Source: CAYSDH01 sp964429805
GTDB lineage: Bacteria > Bacteroidota > Bacteroidia > Flavobacteriales_D > JABDKJ01
Direction of reading: 5' to 3'
NCBI GenBank assembly: GCA_964429805.1
Contig: CAYSDH010000002.1
Span: forward strand, 1-64,000
Length of the DNA stretch: 64,000 nt
The notes under the pieces were generated by a model. It did not search any database. It was given only the letters and a program-made list of their open reading frames with translations, and was not told the origin of the DNA. Numbering within the stretch: position 1 is the stretch's first letter; each line of letters begins with the position of its first letter. Both the position numbers and the translations under genes were made by a program. This document shows positions 34,256 through 43,961 of the stretch, piece by piece.

Positions 34256-37200
34256 ATGAACTATAATTCAACGGAGCAAAAACGCTCTAGCCCCCCCCAT
34301 TTTATAAGTCATAGAGACTCACTCTGTTTGGCTCTTATATTTATGCTGGCAAGTTTAAGTTTAACACCGCTAATGGCTCAAGATCCGCTTTGGACTATTG
34401 GAGCTCAAAGGGTCATATTTGAAGATACGTGTGAAGAAGAAGCGACTTATCCACTTCCAGTGCCAGAGCCGATTAGTGGGTATCCGCTTGAGTATTTTTA
34501 TGACGGTACTCCAGCTTTGTTGGCTCAACAGGTTCAATATGATCAACATGGTCAACTAATGTTCTTTATCATAGATGGCAATGTTTATGACAAAAGAGGT
34601 TACCTGATTGCGGATGTCGAAGATGAGCTGCAAAACTGCCCATACTGTTATATCACATTGGGAAACAGAATGAATCCAGAGTTCAATATAATCCCAGTAC
34701 CGGGATCAAACAACTGCTCACTCTTTTATGTAGTCTATTCTTATGGCGACAACATAAACTCAATCACTCAATTAGAGTATTTAATTCTTGATATTTCAGC
34801 AGAAAATCCACTGTTTCCGGGCGAAGGTATTTTTGGAGCTCCATTAGATAACACGACTATAAACCAGTATCCTCAATTTAACGGACTGAGTACCACTGGT
34901 AATGGAAATACCCCAATTGGGTATCAAATTTCTTTTTACACGCCTACAACTACTAGTGGAAATCCGCAAGGATATGTAAGAAAAGAAGTAGTTGATTTTG
35001 GTGATAACACTGATAAACTGCTTTTTGTCAACTACGAGTCCGGTTACGACATCTTTGATGTCACGGCTTCCGGGATTGTTGAAAATAGTTTTGGTGTTGG
35101 GTATAATGAGGCAGGTGGTAAAATTCCAATCCCAGGCGAAATGGAAGTGCAGCAACATTTCGCAGACCCATCCTTGATGACTGTAGCCGTGCTCAAACCG
35201 CTCAGTGCACTCCATCCGTACATTCGACTTCATACTATCACAGCTGATGGCCAACTTTCACCTGCTGGAAATCAGAATGAGATATACTCCAATAGTTTGC
35301 CCTTACCTGGTCTAAATCTGACCAGCAACAACTTACCCACGAGAGTCAATGGAATGGAGTTTGATCCCACTGGAAGGTATCTATACATCACCGCCAGCCA
35401 AGGAGTGAATTATGACACAGGCGTCTTTATTTGTTACGATCTCCAAAATGGAACAAACATTCCAATACATGGTCTACTTCCACAAGAGTTCTTCACGACT
35501 CAACATTTCAACAGCCAACTAGAACTAAATTATGAGTTTGACTACGAGATACTTAGCCCAGAAGAGACACTTCGGGTGGCGGTGCCTTGCATCTATCTGA
35601 AGACGGAAACTGGAATAGCGAGACTCAGACAAGTAGATAGTCCGCTTAGTCCTAATATGACTTACGGTGCTATCAATGGGACATACAGTGGAGCACAGTA
35701 TGAGAGTAATGGTTCTGCCGTGAGACAACTAAATAAGCAAAACTTAAATGGCACTCAAATCATACCGTACTTGCAAGACCTGTGTTGCTATGACCCAAAT
35801 TTTGTTCATGCTATAGGTGACGTGCACATTAAGCTCACGGATGAAAACTATATGAATCTGTGGACTCAAGAAGAAAATCCTCTGTGGCCCTTATTGGGTT
35901 ATGAGACAAACTGTATACCCATAAGAGTGAACGGGACAATTACTTTTCACGCTGGTGTGGATGTAAGGTTGAATGATATGTTACTGGAGTTTGGCCCTCA
36001 AGGAAGAGTGGTAATACAAGACGGAGCCTCTGTGCATCTAGCCAATAATACAACACTCACCAAGATAGATTGTGACGAGGTGCTTTGGAAAGGAGTGACA
36101 ATTGAAGGAAATACCTCAGTCGATCAAAATCCTTTTGTGAACGGTGACCAAGGTTACTTGCTCATGACGGACTCAGCTACCATAGAGTTTGCGGAGTTTG
36201 GAGCGCGTGTAAAAGGAGGGGGGATTTTAAGAAGCTATGATTCTTTTTTCAAGAACAATCGGTTTTCAGTTCTCATGAATCCTTATGAGTTTATGAGCTT
36301 TAGTAATAAATCTTTGTTTTACAATACAGACTTTGTCACTGATGACGCCTTGGTTCCTTTAGGTGAAACACCCGCTTATCATCTCATGATGAATGGGGTT
36401 CAAGGGGTGTCTATACTCTATTCAAGTTTTTTAAATCTAGCTGAATTTTCTAACTACACTATTTATGAAAGGGGTGGGGGGATTTATAGCTTAAACTCTA
36501 GTTTCAGACTTTTTGGTAATGACGCGCCTTATGACGAGGTAGATGAAGAAGAACATGATAGTTTCTATCAGCTTCGTGTAGGTTGTCTGGCATGGAACTG
36601 GGATAACAAGAGTTTTAGCTGCGAGCGCATGGAGTTTCAGGACAATTTGTTCGGCATATTGGTTGATGGAACTCTAGCCCCTCAGATAACCTTCAACGAC
36701 TTTCATGTCAGACAAGCTGAAATTATTCCAGGTGTGTCAAATTTTAGGCCACGTGGTATCCATCTTATAGAGTCTACTGGCTACATCGTTCAAGAAAACT
36801 TCTTTGATGCCGATGAAGCTGACATACAATACGGCATAATTGCAGAAGACAGTGGTGAAGAGAATAACTTAATAATGCGAAATGCCTTTGACGCACTTGG
36901 GACAGGGGTATACTCCGCTGGACTAAATGCCAACCTCAATTCTGTATACCAAGCAGGACTGCAGGTAAGGTGCAATACCATGGAAAACGACAACCTCGAC
37001 ATCTATGCCGGCCCAAACAGTCTGTGGAATACCTTTCAGGGTGATCCAGGGCTTGGATTGTTAGAATTTCTTGCCAATAACAAATTCTCCTACAATAGTT
37101 GTCTGGCTTCAGAGCGCGACATTGTGGCTCACCCTACGTATGGTCAAGTAGCAGGTTTCTTAGGTGACCCCGCCTTTGACTACTGGACATTTGACATCGC

Positions 37201-38476
37201 AGTACCGTCCAATGACATCGTGATTCCTGAACTTGATTGTCTAAATCCTGACATCATTCAAGTCGGTTCTCCATCTTTTGCAAGTGGAATTGAGTTTGAC
37301 TATCTAGACCATTGCCCAACACAATTTTCAGAAGGAGACCCTGATGTGCCGAGTAGATATATGGAAGGAGATACTCGTAACCTTGGCAGTATAGAGTCTG
37401 ATATATTGACTGAACGGGTGGCCTTAGATGATGCGGTAGAGCTGTATGAATTAACTGTAGATAATGGTGAGCGATTAGACATGTTAGCCGCCATACAGCA
37501 GACAATGACTGTGAGTAGCGAGCAGTTGAGGGCACTGCTCTTCGCACGCTCTCCGCTTAGTGAGGAAGTACTAAAGGAGTCTATCAGACGGACACCGAGT
37601 ATGGATCCTTGGCACCTATGTCAGGTTCTTATTGGCAATGCACCTCTTAGACCCGGTGTCATGAGGGTATTGGAGGAAGAGGGCTCCCTTAGCCCTTTCT
37701 TCATGAGCTTTGTATATAGCGCTCAAGACAATGTCAGCCTGGGTATAAAGCAACTGCTAGAGCAAGAAATGTCTTATCGCAGTGGAAAAATAGATGCGGA
37801 TGAGCGCTTACTACTTCAAAGACTTTTGCACGATGAGTGGTGGGTGGACGAATCAATATCGGCAGATAAAGCTCTTGTAGCCCAGTTTTTGCTCAATCAC
37901 GGTGGTAGTAAGGCACAGTCACATCGACTGATAAATAGTTGGAGTATGGGTGATTTGAGTCAGGCCAATGCCTTGCTAGCAGAGTATGAGGCTGGATCAG
38001 AATCACATATGTGGTACAGTGAGTTGATAGGAATTGATCCTGTAAATGGCCCTACAGACACACAAAAAGATGCGCTATGGAGCAGATATGACAACAGAGA
38101 CCCCCATTGCTACGAAGCCTTGATGATACTTACCGGGCATGATGATATAGGCATAGAATGGCCAGAGCCACCCTTGCCAGAGAAATCTCTTATACCGCTT
38201 AGGTCAAGATCTGGTGCCGCGCTAGAAGCTGTTGAATTAATTACAGCTAGCCCTAACCCAACCTCAGGTGCGCTGTATCTTGGGTACCCCGCAGAGGCTG
38301 ATGGACGTGCAATAATTGAAATATTTGACTCAAAAGGTAGTCTTGTCATGCGCACAGACTTGTCTGGTTTAGGTGTCTTGGAGATTGACACTCAAGAATG
38401 GAAATCGGGTCTCTACATAGCGGCTTTGAGTGCAGAAGGCATATTAATAGACAACGTTAAAATACATGTAGACTGA
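34256..38476 (+). CDS. Large secreted T9SS protein with parallel beta-helix region
   Basis: A 1,406-aa protein. The ATG at 34256 gives a signal-type hydrophobic segment (LCLALIFMLASLSLTPLMAQ); a TTG at 34178 would add 26 residues. The N-terminal ~500 residues look like a beta-propeller-type region. The middle (~570-1,000) has short repeats of right-handed beta-helix style (VDVRLNDMLLEFGPQGRVVIQDGASVHL..., WKGVTIEGN, GYLLMTDSATIEFAEFGARV). A helical C-terminal region precedes a T9SS sorting domain (last ~80 residues, ITASPNPTSG...). Its role is unknown. The next gene starts 1 bp after the stop. Confidence 0.85.
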   Translation: MNYNSTEQKRSSPPHFISHRDSLCLALIFMLASLSLTPLMAQDPLWTIGAQRVIFEDTCEEEATYPLPVPEPISGYPLEYFYDGTPALLAQQVQYDQHGQLMFFIIDGNVYDKRGYLIADVEDELQNCPYCYITLGNRMNPEFNIIPVPGSNNCSLFYVVYSYGDNINSITQLEYLILDISAENPLFPGEGIFGAPLDNTTINQYPQFNGLSTTGNGNTPIGYQISFYTPTTTSGNPQGYVRKEVVDFGDNTDKLLFVNYESGYDIFDVTASGIVENSFGVGYNEAGGKIPIPGEMEVQQHFADPSLMTVAVLKPLSALHPYIRLHTITADGQLSPAGNQNEIYSNSLPLPGLNLTSNNLPTRVNGMEFDPTGRYLYITASQGVNYDTGVFICYDLQNGTNIPIHGLLPQEFFTTQHFNSQLELNYEFDYEILSPEETLRVAVPCIYLKTETGIARLRQVDSPLSPNMTYGAINGTYSGAQYESNGSAVRQLNKQNLNGTQIIPYLQDLCCYDPNFVHAIGDVHIKLTDENYMNLWTQEENPLWPLLGYETNCIPIRVNGTITFHAGVDVRLNDMLLEFGPQGRVVIQDGASVHLANNTTLTKIDCDEVLWKGVTIEGNTSVDQNPFVNGDQGYLLMTDSATIEFAEFGARVKGGGILRSYDSFFKNNRFSVLMNPYEFMSFSNKSLFYNTDFVTDDALVPLGETPAYHLMMNGVQGVSILYSSFLNLAEFSNYTIYERGGGIYSLNSSFRLFGNDAPYDEVDEEEHDSFYQLRVGCLAWNWDNKSFSCERMEFQDNLFGILVDGTLAPQITFNDFHVRQAEIIPGVSNFRPRGIHLIESTGYIVQENFFDADEADIQYGIIAEDSGEENNLIMRNAFDALGTGVYSAGLNANLNSVYQAGLQVRCNTMENDNLDIYAGPNSLWNTFQGDPGLGLLEFLANNKFSYNSCLASERDIVAHPTYGQVAGFLGDPAFDYWTFDIAVPSNDIVIPELDCLNPDIIQVGSPSFASGIEFDYLDHCPTQFSEGDPDVPSRYMEGDTRNLGSIESDILTERVALDDAVELYELTVDNGERLDMLAAIQQTMTVSSEQLRALLFARSPLSEEVLKESIRRTPSMDPWHLCQVLIGNAPLRPGVMRVLEEEGSLSPFFMSFVYSAQDNVSLGIKQLLEQEMSYRSGKIDADERLLLQRLLHDEWWVDESISADKALVAQFLLNHGGSKAQSHRLINSWSMGDLSQANALLAEYEAGSESHMWYSELIGIDPVNGPTDTQKDALWSRYDNRDPHCYEALMILTGHDDIGIEWPEPPLPEKSLIPLRSRSGAALEAVELITASPNPTSGALYLGYPAEADGRAIIEIFDSKGSLVMRTDLSGLGVLEIDTQEWKSGLYIAALSAEGILIDNVKIHVD

Positions 38477-38477
38477 G

Positions 38478-40121
38478 ATGAGAATCCTACTACTCATATT
38501 GATGATGACGGGCGCAGTGATGTGCTGCGCCCAATCGTCATTTAACATGGCTTTGCCTAACCCTTATTTGCCTGGCGGGTCTGGCGTGGCCAACTCGGTG
38601 TTAGAGGTTGATGACACGCTTTATTACCATGGGCACATGGTAGACAGTGATGCCTTTACCGTTGGCTTTATGATGAAGGTAGATCAAGAAGGAAATGTAC
38701 TAGATACAGTCATATATGATGGTCCAACGGCTTCGCATCATGTGAACGTACCAAGGTATGATAAGGTCATTTTTAAGGAAGGCCACTTATACTTTAATAT
38801 GGAGGAGTATGCGAGTTCGACTGATATTAGTGTAAACATTTTTTCATTGGTGAAGACTGATTTAAATGGAGAGATAATATGGAAGCGCAACATCGGGGTA
38901 GACAGCACAGGATACCAGCAAAACTTATACAAGGGAGTTGCAGCGCATCAATCCGGTTTTCTTGCCTTTGGTTTTATGTCAGACACACTTGGCGTGATTA
39001 GTTTTTCACAAGTACAGGGGCTATTGACTCGTACAGACAGTTTGGGCATCGTGCTTTGGCATCAGCGATACGAGGGCGTGTTAGAAATAAGACATGTAGA
39101 AGTCTTAGCAGATGATGGTATCTTGATTAGCGGTAGACAAAACTTGGCCATAGGTGGTGGAACTGGTTCGGATATTATTTTACTCCGCACAGACAGCTTG
39201 GGCAATGAGCTTTGGCGTTATGTATATCCTAATCCTGAGGATGGAGTGACCGATTCTGAAGGAAATGCCCCTATTGCTATTGATGAAGAAGGAGATATAA
39301 TCATTGTGTCAACAGATCTTGGCCATGAAGGTTTCGAGTGGACTTATGGTCCATGGGACATCAAGAGGATAGAAGACCATGGAATAAACGGCTTCACAGT
39401 AGTAGAAGATTTCTTGCGTGACATGGCAGATACTCAAAAGATTCCCTTTGAGTTATATCAGCTTCAAAATGGAAACTTTGCGTTTATGGGCACCAACTCG
39501 CTATACCATGATGAGACAGTGGCACCACAAGCGGGGTTTTATCACAATTACGGATATGTGCAGGTCATGTCACCAGATCTAGACAGCCTATATAGTAGAT
39601 GGTACGCAGCATTTAATCACTTGATACCCTTTAATTACCCGCGTGAGTACCTCTATGACATGGCTGAGTGTGCCGATGGAGGTTGGGCATTAGCAGGCTT
39701 GTCGCGGAGCTGGATCTCAGACTCCCTGCCAGCCACAAATCATGCGTGGATACTCAAGACAGATAGTCTGGGCTGTATAGAGCCAGGTTGCCAACAAGTG
39801 ACTGGTCTCAGAGAGCAGATTTTTGGTCTTCAAGGGAGTCTGAGCCTGTACCCTAATCCTTTGCAAAGAGGAGATGAGCTGCGCGTTAGTTTTAACCCCA
39901 TGCCAGGAGGCGAGATGCCCTACGCGCAAGATGACACCAGACTAGTTATTTACGATCAGCTGGGCAGGATGTTGCACGAAGAAGAACTTCCAGCTACAGG
40001 GTCAAACATGGCTTTTAATTATTCTATATCAAAGAGTTCACTACCCAGTGGACTGTACACTCTCCACTGGCTGAGCCATGAAGGCGCCTGGTATGACTCT
40101 CAGCAGTTTGTGGTGGAATAG
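38478..40121 (+). CDS. Secreted T9SS protein, propeller-like
   Basis: A 547-aa protein with a signal peptide (ends MCCAQ). Repeated short motifs of D-S-L-G-x-x-L/I-W (TDSLGIVLWHQRY, TDSLGNELWRY, LNGEIIWKRN, TDSLGCIEPGC) are the signature of secreted Bacteroidota beta-propeller repeats. A T9SS sorting domain closes it (LYPNPLQRGDEL...YDQLGRML...QQFVVE). It lies 1 bp after the 1,406-aa gene and is evidently co-transcribed with it, so the two products may be exported and act together. No catalytic motif is seen. Confidence 0.86.
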   Translation: MRILLLILMMTGAVMCCAQSSFNMALPNPYLPGGSGVANSVLEVDDTLYYHGHMVDSDAFTVGFMMKVDQEGNVLDTVIYDGPTASHHVNVPRYDKVIFKEGHLYFNMEEYASSTDISVNIFSLVKTDLNGEIIWKRNIGVDSTGYQQNLYKGVAAHQSGFLAFGFMSDTLGVISFSQVQGLLTRTDSLGIVLWHQRYEGVLEIRHVEVLADDGILISGRQNLAIGGGTGSDIILLRTDSLGNELWRYVYPNPEDGVTDSEGNAPIAIDEEGDIIIVSTDLGHEGFEWTYGPWDIKRIEDHGINGFTVVEDFLRDMADTQKIPFELYQLQNGNFAFMGTNSLYHDETVAPQAGFYHNYGYVQVMSPDLDSLYSRWYAAFNHLIPFNYPREYLYDMAECADGGWALAGLSRSWISDSLPATNHAWILKTDSLGCIEPGCQQVTGLREQIFGLQGSLSLYPNPLQRGDELRVSFNPMPGGEMPYAQDDTRLVIYDQLGRMLHEEELPATGSNMAFNYSISKSSLPSGLYTLHWLSHEGAWYDSQQFVVE

Positions 40122-40233
40122 CTAGCCGACTATGCTTTTAATGACTCGTGTGAAATTTGTGTTTCCTAGAACCAAAAGTAAAGGCGCTTCGGCTGCTGCT
40201 GAATGTCTATTTATTTTCTAATCTCTACGCTAA

Positions 40234-40947
40234 TTAAAAAGGCTCAGCCTCGCTCACGCGCTGAGGATATATCTGCCTCACGGCCATGACATATTCTCTC
40301 TCCTGCGGGTCGCGGGTGTCGAGATCGAGATAAGATTTTGAGAAGTGTTTGTGACACAGTTCGTCCCTCAGTTCGTTGACCGCTGCACTCAATTCGTTTT
40401 GGACTTGTATGAAGGTGTTATAGCTCGCTTCGTTAGACAGTTGGACAGATATCACGGCAGACTTGTCAAGCTCTTTATAGGCTCCAAAAAGCCGCACGGC
40501 TTGAAGCTTGGTATGTAGTTTTTTGAGGTCTAAATCTAGTTGGCCTTTAGACTCGCCTTCGAGTTGCTTTCCTTCACGCACGGCTATTTTGGCAAGTAAC
40601 TCTGCTTCAGTAATCCAGCGTTCGCGGTCTACGTGCGAGTCGTCAGGTATCAAGTCTTCAAACACGCCACCGTTTGATAAAAAGGCCTTGGCTTCTCGCT
40701 TGAGTTGATAAATGGAAAGCTCGTCATCTTCAACCAGCAGTTCGTCTTGAGCATTGACCATTACTTTAAACACTTTGTATTCGGGCACCTGCACGTTCGG
40801 CCCATTGTCTTCAGGAATTGCAGGGAGCTGAGTGAGCAGCCCTTGGTCTACATCCATGGTGGTGGTTACTAAAAAGAAGATGAGTAGGAGAAAGGCAATG
40901 TCTGCCATCGATCCTGCATTGATTTCTTTGATATTTCTGTCAGCCAT
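40234..40947 (-). CDS. exbD: ExbD/TolR family biopolymer transport protein (long form)
   Basis: A 237-aa protein from the ATG at 40947; the ORF extension upstream is not conserved-looking. The TM segment (SMADIAFLLLIFFLVTT) holds the essential Asp. The periplasmic part is about 100 residues longer than ordinary ExbD, and closely resembles the 41567-42289 protein (NGGVF, F.G.YKELD, QVQNEL..A.N.LRDELC, YPQRVSEAEP). It should couple the proton gradient of an ExbB/TolQ motor to a TonB-like partner. It is separated from the 41097 gene by a terminator hairpin and may be expressed separately. Confidence 0.9.
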   Translation of the reverse strand: MADRNIKEINAGSMADIAFLLLIFFLVTTTMDVDQGLLTQLPAIPEDNGPNVQVPEYKVFKVMVNAQDELLVEDDELSIYQLKREAKAFLSNGGVFEDLIPDDSHVDRERWITEAELLAKIAVREGKQLEGESKGQLDLDLKKLHTKLQAVRLFGAYKELDKSAVISVQLSNEASYNTFIQVQNELSAAVNELRDELCHKHFSKSYLDLDTRDPQEREYVMAVRQIYPQRVSEAEPF

Positions 40948-41045
40948 AATCGGTGTATTTTGGGTATACAGATTAAACAGAAATAGGTGCAATAGCAGTA
41001 CACCTTTAGTCTAGTCAGACAGACCGTTTCTAGAGTTTTTTGCAA

Positions 41046-41072
41046 CAAAAAAGTCCTGCCGAGGCAGGACTT
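41046..41072 (-). terminator. Intrinsic terminator after the short ExbD gene
   Basis: On the minus strand a 10-bp perfect GC-rich stem (arms 41051-41060 and 41063-41072) is followed by a T run. It lies 25 bp after the stop of the 41097 gene and splits the exb operon from the 40234 paralogue. Confidence 0.8.
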
Positions 41073-41096
41073 TAAATTTCTGTTAGAAGAAGAGAA

Positions 41097-41567
41097 TTAC
41101 TTCTCTGCACCAGTTCGGTCTCGGACCTTCGCAGAATAATTAATCTTCAAGGCTTGAGCATGTCTCAATTCTTGCTTCACATCTGTGACGATTCCCATTT
41201 TCACGGACTCATCCACTTTGAGCGAAGTAGTTATTTGAGGGATTTCAGACTCTGCTCTCTTAGCTCTGTTGTCATCTATCCATTGCTGTATAGTCGAGAC
41301 AGAAGCCAACGCATCATCTAACTGTATCAAAGGCTCAGTACCTAAGTCTTTGTTCACTGGTCTACCTATGTTGATGTAGTCAACCAAGGCCTTCTTCTTC
41401 AATTTTACAATCTCAGAAGCCTCTGGTTTTTCTACTTCGACTAGTAGGTCTGTTTCTCTCATCACAGTTGTAACCATGAAAAAGAACAGAAGCATGAACA
41501 CGATATCTGGAAGAGAAGCTGTTGACACAGCCTGCATTCCTTTTTTCTTTCTACCTGTAAACTGCAT
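41097..41567 (-). CDS. exbD: ExbD/TolR family protein (short form)
   Basis: A 156-aa protein of normal ExbD length. One TM segment with the conserved Asp (SLPDIVFMLLFFFMVTTV) follows a short cytoplasmic N-terminus. The periplasmic domain has LLVEVEKPEASE and ends at RTGAEK. It is the third of four or five genes of an ExbB-ExbD operon, starting at the stop codon of the preceding long-form ExbD (1-bp overlap). Two unlike ExbD proteins next to one ExbB are known in Bacteroidota and some Xanthomonas. It likely forms a heteromeric stator ring-plug. Confidence 0.9.
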   Translation of the reverse strand: MQFTGRKKKGMQAVSTASLPDIVFMLLFFFMVTTVMRETDLLVEVEKPEASEIVKLKKKALVDYINIGRPVNKDLGTEPLIQLDDALASVSTIQQWIDDNRAKRAESEIPQITTSLKVDESVKMGIVTDVKQELRHAQALKINYSAKVRDRTGAEK

Positions 41568-42289
41568 CAGTTACCTCCGAATTTTTTAGGCTCTGCTTCA
41601 GATATACGTTGAGGGTATATCATCCTTACAGCCTTGATTATTCTCTTGTCGTACTTCTCATCCAACTCAAGATAAGTCTTGCCATACTTTGACTCACATA
41701 ACTCATCTCTCAGCTGGTTGATGGCAGAAGTAAGTTCATTCTGCACTTGAAGATACATGTCATAAGAAGTACCGTTGTCATTCTGCAATGACACTACAGC
41801 AGATGGAAGCAACTCTTTATACTCACCAAAAAACTCGATGGCATCACTCTTTGCATTCCAAATTTTTAGTCGGTCTTCCCATTCTGTGGCCCGCTCTGGG
41901 TCACTCACCATATATCCTTTCAGTTTTGCGACTTCAGCATCTACGACACTCTTTCGCACCCAGACCCGCTCGGTTAGATTTTCATCTACGGGTTCGTCTT
42001 TGAATACACCTCCGTTAGTCAAGAACTCGATACAGCCATCCTTCAAATCAAGGATACGCATCTCTTCATTCTCAACCAGTAGGTCATCGTTTGCATTGAC
42101 CAAGACTTCATAGACATTTCGCTTCTTCACGATGACATCCTCAGGTGGAGTGTCTTCGATTGGAGGAAGCTGCCTCATAATCCCTTTGTCTTGATCCATG
42201 GTAGTTGTTACCAGGAAGAAGATTAAGAGAAGGAAGGCGATGTCAGCCATCGATCCTGCATTTATTTCTTGTAATTCTCTACGAGCCAT
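41567..42289 (-). CDS. exbD: ExbD/TolR family protein (long form)
   Basis: A 240-aa protein with the same TM motif (SMADIAFLLLIFFLVTT) as the 40234 paralogue and the same enlarged periplasmic domain. The N-terminus (ARRELQEINAGSMADIA) differs only slightly. It resembles TolR/ExbD extended in the periplasm, where the extra ~100 residues may bind a partner. It begins 2 bp after the 42292 gene's stop and overlaps the 41097 gene by 1 bp. Confidence 0.9.
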   Translation of the reverse strand: MARRELQEINAGSMADIAFLLLIFFLVTTTMDQDKGIMRQLPPIEDTPPEDVIVKKRNVYEVLVNANDDLLVENEEMRILDLKDGCIEFLTNGGVFKDEPVDENLTERVWVRKSVVDAEVAKLKGYMVSDPERATEWEDRLKIWNAKSDAIEFFGEYKELLPSAVVSLQNDNGTSYDMYLQVQNELTSAINQLRDELCESKYGKTYLELDEKYDKRIIKAVRMIYPQRISEAEPKKFGGN

Positions 42290-42291
42290 AA

Positions 42292-42717
42292 TTAGCGCTG
42301 GAATACTTTAGATACTTCAGAGAAAATGGCTGCTGCTACAGTCAAGCCCAGCATGATAAGTACAGCCCTCACACCCATTTCAGAGAGTTTAGAAGTCTGT
42401 TCTGTAATTCCTGCTGATCTCCATGAGTCAAGAAGGTCAGATCCTGACATCGAGTAGGCTATTCCCAAAATTGCGATGAAGCCTACCAGACCGAAAATCA
42501 TTCCCTTGCTCTTACCAATGTTGGTAACGAAGTGAATCAGACCAAATAATAAAGCGATAATGGCACAAGCGGCAAGCACGGCAAGAGTAAACTTGATAGT
42601 GATATCAATAACCCCTTCGTCTTCTTTATAGATGATCATGAACGTGAGCACGACACCGATAATAGCTATTGCCAGTTTCGCGATGTTCCCGATAAGATTG
42701 TCTTTTCTACTATCCAT
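42292..42717 (-). CDS. Small integral membrane protein between ExbB and ExbD
   Basis: A 141-aa protein of about four TM helices (AIAIIGVVLTFMIIY, FTLAVLAACAIIALLFGLIHF, MIFGLVGFIAILGIAYSM, AVLIMLGLTVAAAIFSEV). It has no recognised family, but a small multi-TM protein at this place between an ExbB and ExbD gene is seen in other Bacteroidota. It may be an accessory subunit of the motor. It lies 8 bp after the ExbB stop and 2 bp before the ExbD start. Confidence 0.75.
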   Translation of the reverse strand: MDSRKDNLIGNIAKLAIAIIGVVLTFMIIYKEDEGVIDITIKFTLAVLAACAIIALLFGLIHFVTNIGKSKGMIFGLVGFIAILGIAYSMSGSDLLDSWRSAGITEQTSKLSEMGVRAVLIMLGLTVAAAIFSEVSKVFQR

Positions 42718-42725
42718 ATCGTTTC

Positions 42726-43466
42726 TTATTTCTCGTACTTGGCAAGCATGTCGATTAGCTTGATGCTTGCATCTTGCATGTCATTGGTGATGCTGTCAAC
42801 CTTAGACAAGATATAGTTGTAGAATACCTGAAGGATGATGGCCACAATAAGACCAGATACCGTTGTAATCAAGGCTACCTGGATACCCGTTGCAACAATG
42901 GCAGGTGAGATGTTGTTAGAGGCTGCAATCGCATCGAATGCCGCGATCATACCAATTACCGTTCCCATGAAACCAAGCATCGGTGCTAGTGCGATAAAGA
43001 GTGAAATCCATGACAAGCCTTTTTCAAGCTGGCCAATCTGGACACCACCATATTGCATTACTGATTTCTCAACCATGGCTAGTCCTCTGTCACTTCTTTC
43101 AAGTCCTTGGAAGAAGATAGATGCAACTGGCCCTTTCGTGTTACGGCAGTATTCTTTGGCAGACTCTATTCCACCGCTACCGCTCAATGCGTCTTCTACG
43201 CCAGATAGAAGTTTATCAGTATTAGTCTGCGCCATGTTCAAGTAAATGATACGCTCTATACAGAGGGCGAGTCCTAAAATAAGACATACAAGTACGAAGG
43301 ACATGAAAAGTGGCCCACCGTCAATAAATAGTTTCTTTACTACTTGAGTGAATGGCATGTTCTCAGCTGCTTCTGCAACTGCTGCTGTTCCATCTTGAGC
43401 GAGAATACTCAGGGGAGCTGCCATGGCAACCAACATTGCAGCTGAATATGATAGTTTCTTTTTCAT
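42726..43466 (-). CDS. exbB: MotA/TolQ/ExbB proton channel family protein
   Basis: A 246-aa protein from the ATG at 43466; the longer ORF start adds 12 residues without support. An N-terminal signal-like hydrophobic segment precedes three TM helices. The last two carry the family core (MLGFMGTVIGMIAAFD and GIQVALITTVSGLIVAIILQVFYN), with the TM Thr residues of the proton path. It is the ring subunit that, with the ExbD proteins, energises an outer membrane TonB-type system. It heads the minus-strand operon; the region upstream to the tRNA-Ser has no clear promoter. Confidence 0.93.
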   Translation of the reverse strand: MKKKLSYSAAMLVAMAAPLSILAQDGTAAVAEAAENMPFTQVVKKLFIDGGPLFMSFVLVCLILGLALCIERIIYLNMAQTNTDKLLSGVEDALSGSGGIESAKEYCRNTKGPVASIFFQGLERSDRGLAMVEKSVMQYGGVQIGQLEKGLSWISLFIALAPMLGFMGTVIGMIAAFDAIAASNNISPAIVATGIQVALITTVSGLIVAIILQVFYNYILSKVDSITNDMQDASIKLIDMLAKYEK

Positions 43467-43680
43467 CGGTTCAAATTGAATTTTTGTATGTCTATTTAAC
43501 AAGTTAATCTTCTAATAAATTACTACCGTTCCTCAAGTGTGGATGACCGTTAAGGCGCCTATTCACACATCAGATCCAACAGAATCACATTTTAACAGTC
43601 ATTGGCTCTTTTCAGAGTGGCTAAAATAGTAGAATTAGACTGGACATTCCTAAAACATTAATCCCACTATTCTTGCTCTG

Positions 43681-43767
43681 CGGAGAAAGGGGGATTCGAA
43701 CCCCCGATACGGTTTCCCGTATACACGCTTTCCAAGCGTGCGCCTTAAGCCACTCGGCCACCTCTCC
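43681..43767 (-). tRNA. tRNA-Ser (anticodon GGA)
   Basis: On the minus strand an 87-nt tRNA starts GGAGAGGTGGCCGAGTGG and has a long variable arm (TACGGGAAACCGTA), as in class II tRNAs. The anticodon stem-loop is CACGCTTGGAAAGCGTG with anticodon GGA, and the T arm is GGGGGTTCGAATCCCCC. The acceptor stem pairs with two G-U pairs and discriminator G. The CCA is not encoded. Confidence 0.95.
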
Positions 43768-43961
43768 GTATTATCATCTCTGACCAAAGGCACAACTGTT
43801 ATAATGGAAGGAACGCGTCTTAAAAAACGAGCAGCCAAGGTAAAAAATAAATCTTGTCTGGTAAAACAGAATCTGACTCCTTAAAACTGTGCCTAAAGGC
43901 TTGGTAATACAGTGTTTTTACGTCATATAATTCTACCTTCGTCTACTGCAAAGAGAAAAAC

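Noticed and set aside
43804..43884. 26-aa basic ORF between tRNA-Ser and mrp
   Set aside because: Too short and without a promoter, RBS or family; Lys/Arg-rich chance peptide is more likely.
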